From positions 1 to 6,700 of the forward strand of contig JAEYRT010000007.1 in the NCBI GenBank assembly GCA_023435325.1: 6,700 nt of DNA. The letters are read 5' to 3'. Under the pieces are notes generated by a model, which did not search any database, was not told where the DNA came from, and saw nothing but the letters and a program-made list of their open reading frames with translations. Positions 5,739-6,700 of this stretch are shown in pieces; position 1 is the first letter of the stretch, and each line of letters starts with the position of its first letter. The DNA is from Pseudomonadota bacterium. GTDB lineage: Bacteria > Pseudomonadota > Gammaproteobacteria > Burkholderiales > Burkholderiaceae_C. The translations under genes and the position numbers were made by a program.

Positions 5739-6700
5739 TTACTGCGCGCTGGCAGGACGCAGTTTTTTCACTGCTTCATCCGTAGGCTGATAGTCCTTGC
5801 CATCGGCATAGTAGAAATCGGTCATGATGCCGCGCTTCATGTCCTTGCTGTAGGTGGTCTTGCCCACATACGCGCCCATGGTGGACTGGTTGTCCTGGGG
5901 GCGATAGGTGATGGGGCCCCAGGGCGTGTTCACCTGCAAGCCCTTGAAGGCGGCAATCAAGGCTTCCGTGTCGGTGCTGCCGGCCTTGGTGATGCCTGCT
6001 GCCAGCGACTGGATGGCGTTGTAGCCCACGATGGTGCCCAGGCGCGGGTAGTCCTTGAACTTGTCCTGGTAGGCCTTCAGGAAGGCATTGTGCTCGGGCG
6101 TATCAATCGCATACCAGGGGTAGCCGGTAACGATCCAGCCCTCTGGCGCCTCCTGGCGCAGGGCGTCCAGATACTCGGGCTCGCCAGACAGCAGCCCCAC
6201 CACGGCACGGTCCTTGAACAGGCCGCGCGTATTGCCTTCACGCACAAACTTGCCCAGGTCCACGGAGAACAGCACGTTGAAGATGGCGTCGGGCTTGGCG
6301 TCCGCAATGGCTTGCACCACCGAGCCCGCATCAATCTTGCCCAGCGCGGGCGCCTGCTCGGCCACGAACTCGATGTCCGGCTGCGCTTGCTTCATCAGCT
6401 TCTTGAAGGTGGCGACCGCCGACTGACCATATTCGTAGTTGGGGTAGACGATGGCCCAGCGTTTTTTGTTCAGCTTTTTGGCTTCTTCGACCAGCATGGC
6501 GGTCTGCATATAGGTCGAGCCGCGCAGGCGGTAGGTGTAGCGGTTGCCGTTTTCCCAGACCACTTTGTCGGTCAGGGTTTCGGAGGCGAGAAAGAAACGC
6601 TTTTTCTGCCCCGCGTAATCGGTCAGCGCCATGCCCACGTGCGACAGGAAAGAGCCCGTCAGCACATCGATTTTTTCGCGGGTGTACAGCTCTTCCGCTG
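5739..6700 (-). CDS. Periplasmic substrate-binding protein of the LIV/HAAT family (5' end beyond the right edge)
   Basis: The last 319 residues are visible, ending KKLRPASAQ before a TAA at 5741-5739. The reading frame stays open to the right edge (codons for AEELYTREKIDVLTGSFLSH), so the GTG near 6665 is internal and not a start. Members are usually about 400 residues, so some 80 residues including the signal peptide are missing. The two-lobed Peripla_BP_6 fold is suggested by RWAIVYPNYEYGQSAVATFK, by DAIFNVLFSVDLGKFVREG, by VGYNAIQSLAAGITKAGSTD, and by the C-terminal TPWGPITYRPQDNQS. The protein captures a ligand in the periplasm and delivers it to the LivHM permease encoded downstream. The family binds branched-chain amino acids but also amides, urea-like and aromatic compounds, so the exact ligand cannot be given. 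A 140-bp gap with dyad element B separates it from the permease gene. Confidence 0.93.
   Translation of the reverse strand, partial: AEELYTREKIDVLTGSFLSHVGMALTDYAGQKKRFFLASETLTDKVVWENGNRYTYRLRGSTYMQTAMLVEEAKKLNKKRWAIVYPNYEYGQSAVATFKKLMKQAQPDIEFVAEQAPALGKIDAGSVVQAIADAKPDAIFNVLFSVDLGKFVREGNTRGLFKDRAVVGLLSGEPEYLDALRQEAPEGWIVTGYPWYAIDTPEHNAFLKAYQDKFKDYPRLGTIVGYNAIQSLAAGITKAGSTDTEALIAAFKGLQVNTPWGPITYRPQDNQSTMGAYVGKTTYSKDMKRGIMTDFYYADGKDYQPTDEAVKKLRPASAQ

Noticed and set aside
5739..6665. Binding-protein gene starting at a GTG near 6665
   Set aside because: The frame continues without a stop to the right edge with protein-like sequence. The GTG is an internal valine, and starting there would remove the signal peptide and part of lobe 1.

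Overview
The window looks like chromosomal DNA of a high-GC betaproteobacterium, most likely a member of the Comamonadaceae in the Burkholderiales. This rests on the GC-rich codon use, the fused LivH-LivM permease, and short intergenic elements with TAGCT...AGCGCTT cores that I recall as common in that family. No database search was possible, so the assignment is an inference.

Left part (1-2080): the N-terminal 46 codons of a LysR-family regulator lie on the minus strand at the left edge. It is divergent from a plus-strand pair made of a YbfB/YjiJ-type MFS transporter (251-1444) and a small YibF-like glutathione S-transferase (1478-2080). The 110-bp divergent gap carries two tandem copies of ATCAT-N7-GATGATGA, 32 bp apart. 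Each contains a LysR-type ATC-N9-GAT box, and the second overlaps a weak candidate promoter. This is the arrangement expected for a LysR regulator controlling the adjacent transporter/GST operon.

Middle (2081-2201): the GST gene and the minus-strand ABC operon converge here. The gap holds a perfect three-copy GGTTATC tandem repeat and a large imperfect dyad, bounded by an A-run and a T-run, with an 11-bp hairpin in its centre. It probably works as a bidirectional terminator.

Right part (2202-6700, minus strand): a branched-chain-amino-acid-type (HAAT/LIV) ABC importer, read from the right edge leftward. The order is periplasmic binding protein (5' end outside the window), a fused LivH-LivM permease of 634 residues, LivG ATPase and LivF ATPase. 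The permease, livG and livF overlap by 4 bp (ATGA) at each junction and are probably translationally coupled. The binding protein is separated from them by 140 bp holding a second copy of the dyad found after livF, in inverted orientation. The binding protein would capture a small amino-acid-like ligand in the periplasm, the fused permease would form the inner-membrane channel, and LivG/LivF would power import.

I see no RNA gene, insertion sequence, CRISPR array or prophage. The gene content is ordinary for an environmental betaproteobacterium. The most interesting signals are in the non-coding gaps: the tandem operator and the paired repeat elements framing the permease-ATPase genes.
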